Assembly: GCA_030247885.1 (NCBI GenBank)
Contig: JAPDRO010000005.1
Span: forward strand, 248,001 to 312,000
Length of the DNA: 64,000 bases
DNA from: Taxawa tesnikishii (nom. ined.)
Lineage: Eukaryota > Ascomycota > Dothideomycetes > Dothideales
Direction: 5' to 3'
Positions 11,440 through 23,642 of the stretch are shown in pieces. The position numbers and the translations under genes are program-made. The notes beneath the pieces are model-generated. The model did not search any database. It was not told the origin of the DNA and saw nothing but the letters and a program-made list of their open reading frames with translations. Position 1 is the first letter of the stretch; every line of letters starts with the position of its first letter.

Positions 11440-12205
11440 AAAGGAAAGATGGGAGAGGTGGTGGTGTGGATGAGAAGTGTGTGCGCGGTGGTGCCGGGTG
11501 GCGCATACAGCACGGAGCAGTATCTCCTTCTCCTTCTCTGGTTTGGCTTGGTTTACGGGTTTGAAGAAATTCGAGCGTTTCTTTGCATGGAGGCGTTTAT
11601 TTCTTTTCGAGAAAGGGGTGGGATAGGGTTGGGGAAAGGTGATGGCGTGCACGATGGATGCCCGTAACGTAACGTAGGTAGTGGGTTAGTGTTGATACCG
11701 AGACGGGAAAACTTTACGAACGTCAAAGGATCGAAGTTTTCACTAGTCCTCGACGCATTGGACAGTCAGAACCACTCCCTGGCGGCCTTCTCAGAGCGAG
11801 ATATTCCGGAGACCTCTAGTATTACCCTATCGGAACGCCAAGCAGCAGTATACATTGCAGCACCCGGGAGGCTTAGAGCGTAATAGAAAGCTCCATAGAG
11901 GGCATCGAGTGCAAACAGGGTCATGCTAGAAATTCAAGGAGGCGGCTAAGACGAAGAGCATCTCAGCTTTTAGGACACCTCCTCGCATCAGCACAGTACG
12001 GTACCGTTGTGCCCATATAAAGTCGTTGGTGTCAAGAGCACTAGTTGGACTGACTTGGAAAGGGGGCCTGAAATGCTTGCTTCGCCGCCTTTACTATCAA
12101 GAAGATAGATGCTCGGTGGAGTGAGCATAATCTGAGACACGGGATCCCGTGTCGTTTCCAGAGAACGAGATGTGGTGTGTTGCAACGACTAGAATCCTGC
12201 CCGTG
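11440..12205. other. Intergenic, no gene recognised
   Basis: Lies between two gene 3' ends (CK2 beta and the deacetylase). Nothing else supported. Confidence 0.5.
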
Positions 12206-13137
12206 CTAGTGGGGGCCGTTGGCGACGGAGAAAGGGGTTGGATACAAGATGCTCGGTGTTCTAGGGTTGAAGGAAAGTCTCTGCCGTCTAGCATATTGCG
12301 CCCCCCCTCCCCCTCCTCCAGTGCCATCAGTATAAGCACCGCCGGCATCGCCCAAACAGTCAGCTACAACCATCCGTCAGCACCCCCATTCTTCCGCAAA
12401 CATCACTGCATCGCAAATCCCGAGAAGACTCACCAACGGTAACCAGCTTCAGATTGTTAGTCTTTGCCCAATTGACCAACCACTGCACGAGCTGAGTGAC
12501 CGCAGTCTGGTAGACCTCATGCATGAGCGGGAATGTGGCCATTACCAGCGGGTGCGGCCTTTGTAAACCGCGCCTCGCTCTGCGCGACCGCGTACCCGTT
12601 CCAATCTCCCGAGTCGACGTCGTCGGGTGATGACGCGGTAGCCCAGGGACGGACTTCATGACGCTCTGGACGTTGCCGCCGGTGGCGAGGTACGGCGGCC
12701 GCATGTACGTCGGCCTGACGCCGATGATGTTGACAAGCGCGAGTCTCTCGAGCTTGCGCATCTGCGTCGTGAGGTCCGCCGCGCTGAGCGACGCGAGCTT
12801 GGCCGGGTGCGTCCGGGTGTGGGATGCGATTTGGTGGCCGGATGCGTACGCCGACTTGACCGCCGCGGCTTGGTTGTAGATGCAGCCGTACAGGGTGCCG
12901 GTGACGAAGAAGGTCGCTTTGGCGCCTACGGCATTGAGTGTGTTGACTAGCGTTTGGGTGGACTGGTACGGGCCATCGTCAAAGGCGAGGGGCGAGCACG
13001 CCGGGTCGGTTGCATTTGGTTATTACGGTTCCAGCGGCGGGACCTGCGCGTTTCAACGCTTCGAGAGGGTCGGGTACAGGGCTTGCAGAGGCGCCAAAGG
13101 CCAGGATGAGAGATGCGAAGAGGGGAAGGAAACGCAT
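12206..13137 (-). pseudogene. Chitin deacetylase-like (CE4), four single-base frame breaks
   Basis: The gene starts at 13137 with a signal peptide (MRFLPLFASLILAFGASA). In pieces of three frames it carries all polysaccharide-deacetylase motifs: AFDDGPY (metal/catalytic Asp pair), SHTRTHP (metal-binding His pair), RPPY, SGDWNGYAVAQSEARF and LMHEVYQ. A last intron (about 12355-12425) joins LVTV to DCLGDAGG and a Gly-rich tail, with stop at 12206. The enzyme would turn chitin into chitosan at the wall. The frame changes are all explained by one extra C (minus strand) in C runs at 12989-12992, 12646-12648, 12625-12627 and 12529-12531. Between them the codons still encode conserved residues with no stops. 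This is either a recently dead gene or an intact gene with homopolymer errors in the assembly. Four same-direction changes favour a technical cause, but I cannot prove it. Confidence 0.8.
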
Positions 13138-13646
13138 GATGGAGGTGCTGATAGAGGAGACTGGAAGAAGATGGGCTCTCAGAGCCTGGCTGAAGGCACT
13201 CCTACCCTCCGATGGCTGCGCAGCATATATACAAGACACTCTCGATAGCGGATATGCTCACGAGGTCTTTGTCGTTTCAGCCTCATTGGTATCCCCACAT
13301 TCCTCATTTAGCCAGTCTTGATGCTAAGAAAGCTTACTAACAGCCTGGAGGAGAGCTTGCTCGCTGGACGTTTCAGGTTGGTTCTCCTGCCAATCAAGAT
13401 CATCGAGACAGATATCCAGGTGTTCTTAGGCATACGTGCCAAGTGAATAGGAAGTGCGGAGAAGGATGAAAAGGTCCGGGCCACTGTAATGGTGGATACT
13501 GAGAAGGCGACACATACTCGTTTGGCGTGTGTCCGATACAAGCCCGATACTGTGCGCCCCGGACACATGGAACGTGGATACTGGATGATCAGATCGGAAA
13601 AAATAGTCTTATAGCTCCGTACACACCCAGTCCATCAATTTGTTAC
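13138..13646. other. Intergenic; promoter side of the deacetylase
   Basis: Holds the upstream region of the deacetylase. No gene recognised. Confidence 0.5.
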
Positions 13647-15930
13647 TCAGCAGCAGCAATCATCATCTGTGTCAAGCCACTGCATCTTCTTCACCAATCC
13701 ACCATCTCTCCACCCTGGCCTGACCCTGACTTCGGCCATACTAACACCCCATCCACCAAGATCTCTCAGCTCGTCAAGAAAATAGCCGACAGGTGGAGAT
13801 GCATCGTCCGGACTTGGCATGCCTGTGGCTTCTTCCCCTGCTGTCGCTGGGAAGAGTTGCACGCGTTGCAAGTTGTTTGTGCTGCTCAAGAACACCATCG
13901 CTTTTGACTGTCCGTTTGCCGGAGGGAAATACTGGACCTGGCGTGCAACTGCAGATGACGGAAGAGGGATGGAGTGCTTGGGTACCATTACATTGGTGCC
14001 CAATTGCTGTTGTTTGAACAGGCTGATACGATAGACGTTGAGTACGGTAGCGTTGCACGTAACGTATGCATGCTCCGTCGTCCAGGTCACGGCAATAGGC
14101 AGGGCGGACAGGGAGAACGCGGCGTACTCTCCCAAAGCAACCTTGCTGCGGTGGAGGAGTTGCGGAGGGCTCCGTGTTGTTTTGCGGGACGAGAGGCGGT
14201 GAGTAGAGACGAAGATTGAAAGTGTTGTAGGCCGCACCTCTGGCCTTCCATCGGCGGTCTTTTGATGTCTGCGTTGTGGTCTCTGCTGAGCTTCGAGCGA
14301 AGCAATATGGAGATATTGTCCGCATCCGGAGAAGCGGCATTTGATGGACACATGGCGAGCTTGCAGTCTGTCAGCTTAGAATAAGTTAAACAAGGATTGA
14401 TATACGTACTGTAACGGGCAGACGGCAGGATGTTGCGGACGAAGTATGTCTTCTGTTGGAAATCTGCGAACAGAATATCTCCGCCGCACAGCGGCCACAC
14501 CAGAAGAGGCCGCGAAGGGTGGAAGGCAGGTGCTGATTCGTACAGCTCGGTCGTGAGACGCGAGCTGTGTCTGAAGAGGGGCACTGCAGAGCCGGAGCTG
14601 CTGTCGTAAACTGCAATCGAGCATTGCGAAGGGCTTGTTCTGGAGTGCTTCCTACCCTGGGGCAGAGTCGCACGAAAACGCCCGACGTGCGATTCCTCAT
14701 CCGAACTGTAATCGTGAGCTGGGTATCTGATATCGTTGAAGTCAAATCGAACGCCTCCGTCGCCATCGTAGTCATCCAGAAGCTGGCCATGGCTGAGGAC
14801 TGCCTCATCGCGGGAACTTCCACTGTCGGAAGAATGACTCGTTCTGCTTTTATCATCGTCCTCATCGTCCGAGCTCTCAGTGACCGATCCACGCTCATTT
14901 TCTCCCCTTCAACGTCATCGAGACCAATGTCGTCGTCCTGGCAATTCCAATCAATATCAGTAGACCCCTCGCTCCAGCTTTCGTACGCCGAATTATGGTC
15001 AGACTCCTCTTCTGAGGATGTGCAGCAATAGTCTTCTGTATCGCTGGAGCTGTCTTCACCTACAACCGACCCTTGTTCTGAGATTGATCCGGGCGATTTT
15101 GGCGAAGATGGTATGTCGGCACTATTCTCTGCAGAATCTGGAACATTATCCTTGGTTTGCACACCCGCGTTTGCAGGATCGTTGGTTTTGTAATCCTTGC
15201 TGGATCCGGCCACGTTGGGGACATCAGCGACGGGCTGGACGAGCGTCCGTCTTCGAGCTATGGCTATGAAGTTGCCTCGGGCCGCGAATTCCTCAAAGTA
15301 ATCGCACAATTCCATGCCGGAAGTGGCATCCATCCCGGAAACAGCGCGGTAACGCTCATTCTCATCCAACCGAAGCATCTGAGAACCGACTCGGAGGTGC
15401 GTAAGATCCGAGCTGAAAGACACAGGGCATGGTCTGTTGCTGCTACGCCCTTCTTCGAGCGGCGAGGGACTGTATGCTTGCCAGTTGGCCTGTCGAACCT
15501 CAACAACGGGCTCTTCACACCCCTGCGCGGCCAAAGATGCACCGTTTGAGATATTCCAGATCTTCTGACGGAACCGCAGTGAGTCGTCCTTGCCGTGTTC
15601 ACCATTCCGTACTTGTAGAATTCGGATTTCGGATCCATCGGCTGCCAGGCCTTGAAAATGGCGAGTTGTCTCATACCCTTCGTTGCCATCTCTCGCCCCA
15701 AACGTGATGCAGTGATGCATTCTGTTACGGACAGGAGAGAACTCGTCGATATTGGAATCGTGTGTTGCATTCGCCATGGCTTTTCGATCGGTAGCGCAGT
15801 GCAGTCTCGAGTAGCTTGCGAGGCCCTGTGACTTCTTTTGAAGTATGCAAAGCAATCGCAGCGGGTTGTTTGCCAAAGAGCAGACTTCTGAAATGCGGTC
15901 GACGTCAGGCACCGCTGCAACTAAGGGCAC
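13647..15930 (-). pseudogene. Broken gene for a large unknown protein (C-terminal part of a probable multidomain fungal protein)
   Basis: A coding-like frame runs from about 15930 to the AAAA/GGGG runs near 14898-14908. It then shifts by one base and continues (DDEDDD..., later LYESAPAFHPSRPLLVWPL...ILFADF) to 14410. A 50-nt intron (14360-14409, donor GTACGT) joins it to SIKCRFSGCGQYLHIASLEA and on to a stop at 13647. The order is: unknown N-terminal segment, a strongly acidic Ser/Asp/Glu linker with SWSEGSTD, then short strand-like repeats of beta-propeller flavour. From memory, similar C-terminal segments occur in long ascomycete proteins that carry ankyrin or NACHT-type parts in front. I cannot verify that, and no such part is visible upstream. 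A possible further coding piece reaches 16110 in another frame. Function unknown. Confidence 0.5.
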
Positions 15931-16289
15931 CGCCTCCTGATCCTGGACTTCGAGTTTGCTTCATTGGGCAACACCGCTGCGCTGGCAGGACAGCACTGCC
16001 CCAAGGCAGCAGCTTCAACTTTGCCAACGAGGTCCATCATGTGTTTGCGTTCTGCCAATTGGTCAAGCATGCCACCGGTCAGCTGCATGGTGTCGAAACA
16101 AGGCTTAGCCTCTTTGGTTGCCTTGAACTAGTTGCTGTGCCTGCATGAGGAACCGGTGCGCTGTCATTATCGTTCTTCGCAGCGGCAAACACGTGAACCG
16201 GAGAGTGTATCGCATATATATATCAATCAAATCGTGCTCGTGTTCAGAGGTACACGATCAGAACTGCTTATATGCGTTGCCTTGACAGG
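15931..16289. other. Short gap with possible extension of the broken upstream gene
   Basis: On the minus strand 15955-16100 reads as a helix-like stretch (MQLTGGMLDQLAERKHMMDLVGKVEA) in a different frame from the remnant below. It may be its lost N-terminal end. On the plus strand this region is the promoter of the AAA ATPase. Confidence 0.3.
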
Positions 16290-18268
16290 ATGGAGAACGA
16301 GAAGAAACAGCGAGACGCAGTGGCTGTCAACGGCGAGAAGGCCAAGGGCAAGCCGGACACGGAGAAACGAGTCCCCGCCCGCATCCTTCGCTACGATGAA
16401 GTGTACGATCCTCCAGAAACCGCGGACAAGCAACGTAACTGACGTTGCTCCTGCAGTTTTGACCTCAGAACATACGAATACAAGCTCATAAAGACGGCAA
16501 AGCCCGCCAACAAGCTGCACAACAAGAAACCAGTTTTGGTCGTCCGCCGCATCATCGACTCCAAAGGACGCCATGTCGCGACCGAGGTCGACATCAAAAG
16601 CCAGGCTCTCGCCGAGGTCCTCATAGAGATAAACAGAGACGTCGAAGGTCTCTCTCTCAGGAAGACACCTGCTGTGGCGGATCCGTCACTCTTCTTCCAT
16701 TCTCGCTTCGCCCTGCGGGATCGGCTGGGGCAGGAAAAGGCTCGCAATGAGCCTGATCACGCACTCGTCACGGACATCTCCACTGCTCTGGAATACATTC
16801 AAGCCGACCATGGTGGCAACATTGAGAATTTCGACTCTTTGGTTGCCAGCAAACAGATCACATGGGATCTGATGTGGGCACTGCTCGCGCCGAACTGTCT
16901 GCTCTACCACTGGCATGAGTTGACCGAGCAGCACCAAGTGCTTCTTTGCAGGAGCATCAAGAAGCGCGAGCGCATGGACCGTTCCATATATTGGCATGTT
17001 CAGTGCGATATTGTCGCAGACGACGGCATCAAATTCGGCATGGCTAAGGAACCTTTGGCGTTGGAGATTGACGAATACGAGGGCGCCAGAAATATCGAAG
17101 ATCTCTCGGTGTTTCCTCTGTCGTTCGCCAAGGATCCCGATTCCATCCGGAAAGAACTAATAGCACGAGGCAAGAAGTATGTTGCCATGGCTGGGCGACC
17201 GGTCTACTGGGAGGTATCAGGCCAGGCTATGACAGAAAAGATGAACGAAGGATTCGACGTCAAGCGCTTCAAGTTCACCACTTACGGCCGTGCAATGGCT
17301 GACGCCGCTGCATTTCGAACGTGGAACCCAAACGTTCAATTCATTCCCAAGGTTCACAAATCGCTCGAGTCCGACTCACTGACTGACGATCAATACCTGA
17401 TCGTCACACCTGTTGCTCTGGGGTTCAGTTTTGGCAACAAGAAGTGGGGCGGCCTGCCAGTTTCAGGCCTCAGCCAGATCGCCTGGGGTGACGAAGCATT
17501 CCGCTCACTGGTCATTGATCCAAAGGTCAAGACTCTTGTTCATTCTCTCGTCAAACAGCACTCTACAACCGATACCGGATTTGACGACGTTGTGAAAGGC
17601 AAAGGTAAAGGCCTCATCGGCCTGCTCAACGGCAACCCTGGCTGTGGCAAGACGCTCACCGCGGAGGCGGTCGCAGAAATCACCAAACGTCCTTTGTACG
17701 CCGTGAGTGCCGGAGAGCTTGGCGTGAGTCCTGCCGAGGTCGACAACCAGCTTACCTTAATCCTCGAGCTCGCACACAGGTGGCAAGCCGTGCTGCTGCT
17801 TGACGAATCCGACGTCTTCATGCAAGAACGCGACATGAAGGATGTGAAGAGAAACGCTCTTGTCAGCATATTTCTGCGGCAGCTCGAATACTTCAAGGTA
17901 TTCTCATATTGACGACAAACAGGATCGAGGCTTGTGACGCTGCGTTTGAGAGCCGCATTCACTTCTCTATACATTACCCTGACTTGGATGAAGATGCGCG
18001 TAAGCAAATCTGGAAGACCTTCTTGGAAAAAGCCCAAGTGGCAGCCATTGGAGAAAACGAGTTATGTGAGTTGGCGGCACGAGAGATGAATGGCAGACAG
18101 ATCAAAAATGCCGTCAGCAGCGCTCGCTCCATCGCAAGGGAAAGAGAAGAACCGCTCGGTGTATCGCATCTCCACATCGTTCTCGACGTCGCCAGTCATT
18201 GGAAGGACGCTATTGCGAAGCACAAGATGTCCGACGGATATTCGGCTCGCATGACTCAAGTTTCCTAA
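16290..18268 (+). CDS. AAA-family ATPase with N-terminal DUF7025-like domain, one base out of frame near the end
   Basis: Exon 1 is 16290-16402 and a 54-nt intron ends at 16456. The long second exon follows in frame (DEV|FDLRTYEYKLIKT). The N-terminal half has the pattern PVLVVRRIIDSKGRHVATEVDIKS typical of this fungal family. The ATPase core has Walker A GNPGCGKT (about residue 430), Walker B VLLLDESDVF (about 486), sensor ILILTTNR and an arginine-finger segment SRIHFSIHYPDL, then a helical lid. Such proteins probably remodel other proteins. The substrate is unknown. At 17895-17898 (AAGG) the frame jumps by one: LEYFK is followed by a stop, whereas one more G would give KGILILTTNR. As printed the protein lacks the sensor and lid. 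The Walker A loop has Asn-Pro-Gly-Cys where Pro-Pro-Gly-Thr is usual. Confidence 0.85.
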
Positions 18269-19135
18269 TTGTTTTATGTTCGTGTATTCCGTACGTTGTT
18301 AATGCCATGATTCAATCTTCTTGGGTGCACTGCTTGATCTGACAGTGGGCCGTTGTGGTTGGAACCCAGACTGCTGCATTTGCGTCAACGCTGCCATAGC
18401 CAGCATGTTTCTTCCCGTTGTAAGCGCCTGGCATTTGCACAGAATGCACTCTTAACTTTCCACCGTTCTCCAGTGTTGAATCCGATCTTTGTTGAAAGCG
18501 CGTAAACAGAGATCACTCTACAGCAAAGGCTATCCGGTTGCGCACACGCTGCTCGCGCTTTCCGTCATCGTCGGGATAATCCTGCAGTATGCATCCCGCC
18601 TGGCAACGGGTTCAGCAACTTCAAGGCCTGTAAATGGTATGCAGCTGCACTCTTGTTCAGAGCGCCTTGCACAATCTTCTCACTTTTAAGTGAACTGTCG
18701 CGTGACCGTCGCACGTTTAGAAAAGGATACGTACGCAAACGGAATCAAAAGTCATGCTTTACTTTTCTTGATTCATGCCATTTTCATAGAGCTCATTTAA
18801 GGAATTTCGAAGCATTAGAAGAAGCGTATGGGAAAGGTTGACTAAAGTATGTTGAGAAGAGTGAAGAGGCCACACTGAATCGGAAAAAGGAAACGAAACA
18901 AACAGAAGGCAGGTGGATTCAATGTGCCGAAACCGCGAATCAATGCGGGGGATAATTACCCAAGGCACAACATCACCGCACCTTGAAGCAGACGCAAAAC
19001 ACTTTTGTGAGTGGAGGGAGAGTTTGCAGAATGGAACGAAGACACAGAGGCGTAAAAGACCCAAACCTGGGCTTACCAGCGGCGACTGTAACAAAGTATT
19101 AGCAGTCGATCTGAGACTTGATTGATAGTGCAATG
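18269..19135. other. Intergenic, no gene recognised
   Basis: Lies between converging genes. It may include the terminal exon (19073-19085) of the minus-strand neighbour if its last intron is spliced. Confidence 0.5.
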
Positions 19136-21168
19136 TTACCTGTAAGCGGCCTGCACACGTGGACGGGCCGTCTTCCGAGCCTTTGGAGTGACATCGTCAA
19201 CATTCTGGCGGCGTCTGGGTTCTGACTCCGACCCCTCCTCGTAAGCACGCTTCCGGCTGCTGTTAGAGTGGAGAAGACCCGGTTGCTTGGCCCTGGGCGT
19301 GGCGTCATTGTCCTCTTCGGGAATGGTTGGGTGAAACCTGTCTTCAGGACGGAAGTCGGACGCAGCCTGGGTGTGCTGGCTGGTCTCAGAACGAGGGCTG
19401 CCTCCGCCGTGGTTCCTGCGACCAATGCCGAAAGTCTGCCAAGGGTCATACGACGGGGAACGCTCTGGCTCCATGGGCGGAGGAGGTGGCGGAGCTACTC
19501 CTGGTCCGTACAGCATGCGGTCATGACTGTAGTTGTTGTACGGCGACGGGGCGCTGACGGATCCAGCACTAAGAATGGTCAGTCAAAGAAACGTATTGCT
19601 ACCGTCCCTGTACATACCGTGACGGCGGTGCAGTGCCAGATGGTGGGCCGAAAGCCGGGCCCGGAGTTGCGTAGACGACCTTTGGAGAGCCTTCAACTCC
19701 AAGAGCTGCAAGAACGCTTTCTTGGTTTACATCCTTTGGTGGTGCGACAGGCTTAGGTGGTCGCTGATGGCGAGATCGGCCCTGATAGCGAGTGCCTCCG
19801 CGGCTGTAGTGCGACACATTGGAAGCGACGCTGGACTGTCTCGAGCGCGCATCATAGTTACTGTTGCTCAACGCAGCCTCAAGGTTGTCGAGAACATGAG
19901 CTTGGCCGATCCGGGAGACCGCACGGCTCGGTGGTCTCGAGGATTCGTCGGCACTCATGTCCATGGCCTGGTCCCCGTCGCTCTGGCTGACTTGATCTTC
20001 TTCGACGCTCTGCTGTACTGCTTCATTCGCACGAGTGTTACTGTTGTACACGCGGCCTCGACTGTACGCGCGGCCTTGTTCGCTGTAACTGGCGCTCGGG
20101 TCGGGGCGGTCACGGTTGGCGATGATCTGCTCTAGAGGGACCACCTCACAGTGGGCTGCGAACTCAACGAAGATGAGATCGTCCTTGATAAACTGCCACT
20201 CATCGGTCTGCTTGATGCTGAGCTCGTAACTGTAGCGCTTATCTCCGGTAAAGTACTCCGAAATGCATTCGTCTTCGTGCTCTCTTGGCTTAGATTCAGC
20301 CAGAGCTTCCAATTCAGCCTCTGCGAACGTTGACGGTAAAGGACGTTTTGTAGGGTTGGCTGGGTGCCAAGCTATGGATGGTTAGCAGGATACATGCTGA
20401 CATGGTAAGTTGGGACTCACTGATCATTGGCAAAGCCAGTTCTGGCTGGGGACCCTCAAATTCGCAGCCGGTAGGAGGACCATCAAGGCACTCAGTGTCG
20501 TACTCCCAGTCATCCTTGTTCACGACCTTAGGGCGTACCTCCTCACTCGGTACTCCATACATAGGATCTGCGGTGTTGCTGTCAGACCAAGTAAGGCTCG
20601 GAGTGGCCACGAGACCCGGGGTGGGCTGGGGTGCAGCACTCGAGGCACTGTAAGAAGCCGGGTGCGGAGATTGTTGGTAGCTCCAGCCCTGCTGTGGAGG
20701 GTAACCCGGATAGCCTGGAGCCGGGTTGGGGGTTTGCGCATATCCAGGATGGCCATAAGGTTGTGGGGCCGTGTAAGGCGCGGCTTGATATACGGGAACC
20801 TGACTAGGAAGCTGTGCATTTGCAGGAGGCACATATCCAGGCGGTGGCGGATAACGTGTGATTACTGGTGCGCTCTTTTGTCTCTTGGCTGGCGGTGGGC
20901 CGTTGCTAGCAAATGGTCAGTTTTTGCCGTCCTTCAACATGCGAGCCCGTCTCATGAAGCCAAAGACCACCTGACCTGAGCATCCTGCTTACCTGGTTGG
21001 TTGCTGCTGTGTCTGCTGATAGGCACCTTGGTACGGTGGTGCAGTCCACTGCTGAGCGCCCTGTGCTGGGGCCTGATATTGCTGGCCGTATCCCTGGAAC
21101 GGTGGTGGTGGTGCAGCGTACCCATTCTGCTGCGGATATGCAGGCTGACCTGCAGGATTTGGATACAT
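19136..21168 (-). CDS. Uncharacterised Pro/Gln/Tyr-rich protein with a conserved core, 615 aa
   Basis: Four exons on the minus strand: 20993-21168, 20421-20905, 19618-20371, 19136-19568. Introns are 87, 49 and 49 nt and all keep frame. The N-terminal 160 residues are low-complexity repeats of Pro, Gln, Tyr and Ala (YPNPAGQPAYPQQ). The middle has the only folded-looking stretch: WEYDTECLDGPPTGCEFEGP, then ALPMITWHPANPTKRPLP and YELSIKQTDEWQFIKDDLIFVEF. The C-terminal third is Ser/Arg/Pro-rich with basic patches. I do not recognise the family. Prion-like composition and basic patches would suit an RNA- or chromatin-associated factor, but that is inference. The terminal codons AGG-TAA overlap a good donor (AG|GTAACA). 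If spliced to 19085 the end would be SRRW instead of R. Confidence 0.75.
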
Positions 21169-22241
21169 GGATCGCAATTTTTCTGTAAAAGGAAGTGAAG
21201 AAGGAGATGGCGGCTAGGAAGAGTATTTGAGAAAGGCCGCTCATGCAAATTTCGACGTTAAAGGAGATGCGCAGAAATGACCTAAGAAAGCGCGTGCATG
21301 TCAGGTGCACACAGAAGGAGATCCGGTTTGCTCGGAAAGGTTCAGCTGCTGGAAGTCCTTTGCGCGTTTGAGTGCGATGAGGGACGCGGTAGAGACGTTG
21401 ATCAGGCAAAAGGAGGAATTCGAAGGCGTACGAGGAGGCACCGCCGACAGAGTGTGAACGCCGCGAAAACCTGATTCACACCACTCGGATCAGTATCTAA
21501 TTTTACACTAGTCATACAGAGTCCATCCAGATCCGGGGCGACAGAGGTGGCACGGCGTTCAGAGGAATTTGTCGACCATGCGGTTCTTTGTTATGAGGTG
21601 TTTTCGCAGACGGTGCAATGCGGTGAGAAGAAGCACAAGAGACAAGAGACGATTAGACCTAAGCACAGACGCAGTAATTTAACGAAGAGGTGTCCTTGGT
21701 AGCAAAAGTTGATGGACGTCGTCCCCTTGGCGAGACTAATCTGCTTCCCATCGCAAAAATGACCTGTATCTCGTACGGTAGCCTATTCACAAAGGTACCT
21801 AAAACCTCGTTTCAAATGTGCGTGCTTGTATATAGAGGTTGAGCATAAGCATGTATACGGAGACCCTGATCGTCCTCTCACATTAACCTTCACAGTTCGC
21901 GCTCTTCAGACTGCATGCAGCTCGCTCGATGTTCGGCTATCCCAGGCTGCAGCTCGCTTACCAGCCGGTTGCGTAGATCGATCCATCAGATAAGATACCG
22001 ACGGCCTCTCCGTCACTCGCAGTCCCTCTCACTACCCAGTACTGCACGCCTCGGAGGCAAGCAGCACATGTCAGCTATGCCCTGCTGTTAACGCCTCACG
22101 CATTCCTCGCCACTCCTGTTACGCTTTCACGACGATGAGACTTTCATTTGCATACCTGCCGGCGTCGACGTTTGACCGCCATTCGTAGTACCCTTTCCAT
22201 CCCAGCCCGCAGAAAAGTCCGCCCTCAACTTCTCCAGAGCG
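21169..22241. other. Divergent promoter region between the Pro/Gln-rich gene and ppg1
   Basis: No gene recognised. It separates two genes transcribed away from each other. The last ~350 bases are CT-rich and probably form the ppg1 leader. Confidence 0.5.
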
Positions 22242-23313
22242 ATGCCCGGCCTTCCAGGTATGACAGCCCGGCCGAGTCTCGAGCGTGCTCACTCTGACGT
22301 ACCATCGCAGCCAGCGTCGACCTCGACGAATGCATAGCCCGACTCTACAAGAAGCAGCTTCTCGCTGACTCGGTCGTCGAGGCGATATGCGCCAAGACCA
22401 AGGAACTGCTCATGAAGGAGAGCAATGTTGTACATATTCAGTCGCCCGTCACTGTCGTTGGCGACATACATGGACAATTCTTTGATATGATCGAAATATT
22501 CAAGATCGGTGGATTCTGTCCTGACACGAACTATCTGTTCCTCGGTACGCCTGTCAGCACGCGACCAGACCCCACGCATTCTGACGATTCTTTTTTACAG
22601 GCGACTACGTGGACCGTGGTTTGTTCAGCGTCGAGACCATCTCTCTTCTTACCTGCCTGAAGCTTCGATATCCGCACCGAGTCCACCTTATTCGCGGCAA
22701 CCACGAGTCGCGCGGCGTCACACAGTCATACGGCTTCTACACCGAATGCAGCCGCAAGTACGGAAACGCAGCAGTATGGCATTACTTCACCGATATGTTC
22801 GACTACCTCTCGCTCTCCTGCGTCATCGACGACCAAATCTTCTGCGTTCATGGCGGGTTGAGTCCGAGCATACACAGCATCGACCAGGTCAAGATCATCG
22901 ACAGATTCAGAGAAATACCACACGAGGGCCCGATGGCGGATTTAGTGTGGAGCGATCCGGATGCCGAGAGAGACGAATTCTCGCTCAGTCCGCGAGGCGC
23001 TGGATACACATTCGGAGCGCAGGTGGTCAAGAAGTTCCTGGAGGTGAACTCCATGACTCACATCTTGCGAGCGCATCAGCTTTGCAACGAGGGATACATG
23101 GTCATGTTTGACGATCGTCTGTCCACGGTCTGGAGCGCGCCAAACTACTGTTACCGTTGCGGCAACCTCGCAAGTGTGCTCGAGGTGGGGCCGGGAGGAG
23201 AGAGGAAATGGAACGTATTCGACGCTGCACCGGAGAACGACCAGCACAGGCAGGAACAGCAGGCACAGCAAGCGCATGCGGGAACGGACCCGATCAAAGA
23301 CTATTTCCTATGA
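22242..23313 (+). CDS. ppg1: PP2A-like Ser/Thr phosphatase catalytic subunit Ppg1, 320 aa
   Basis: Exons 22242-22257, 22311-22544 and 22601-23313, with introns of 53 and 56 nt. All metal-binding signatures of the PPP family are present in order: GDIHGQ, GDYVDRG (its Gly codon split by intron 2), GNHES, then HGGLSP and SAPNYCYRCGN. The C-terminus DYFL is the conserved tail that PP2A-class enzymes carry for carboxyl methylation and B-subunit binding. The N-terminus and stretches ICAKTKELLMKESNVV and IEIFKIGGFCP match Ppg1 rather than PP2A itself, PP4 or Sit4. Yeast Ppg1 works in the Far (STRIPAK-like) complex, controlling mitophagy and other processes. In filamentous fungi a role in development is likely. 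A Gln-rich stretch of ~20 residues precedes the tail. Confidence 0.93.
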
Positions 23314-23642
23314 TTTTCCTGTATGAAAGGGTAAGATGATACACGCATCTCTTGAGGCATTTGTGGGCGTTTTGCGAAAGATACCATGCACGGCTGGCAT
23401 TGGACGGCGTTCTTGGGACCAAGAGATACTGCGCCGTACAGGCGATCACTGGCATGGCTGTGCTTCAATCAGTTCGTAGTACGCGTGTAGGGAGAAAAGC
23501 AGTGTGCATATCGAAGAATTTTCAGAGCGAACCTTGCATACCAAACAAAGAGATTGACACATCAAACTAACGGCAAGACGCAAAAGGAAAAACAAAACAC
23601 ACAAACACACACCAAACTCACTCTCCACCCTCCATCTGGCCC
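23314..23642. other. 3' regions of two converging genes
   Basis: Between the stop codons of ppg1 and the GNAT gene. Nothing else seen. Confidence 0.5.

Noticed and set aside
16425-16456. Alternative donor (GTAACT) for the AAA ATPase first intron
   Set aside because: It would leave an intron of about 22 nt, too short. The GTACGA donor gives 54 nt and correct frame.
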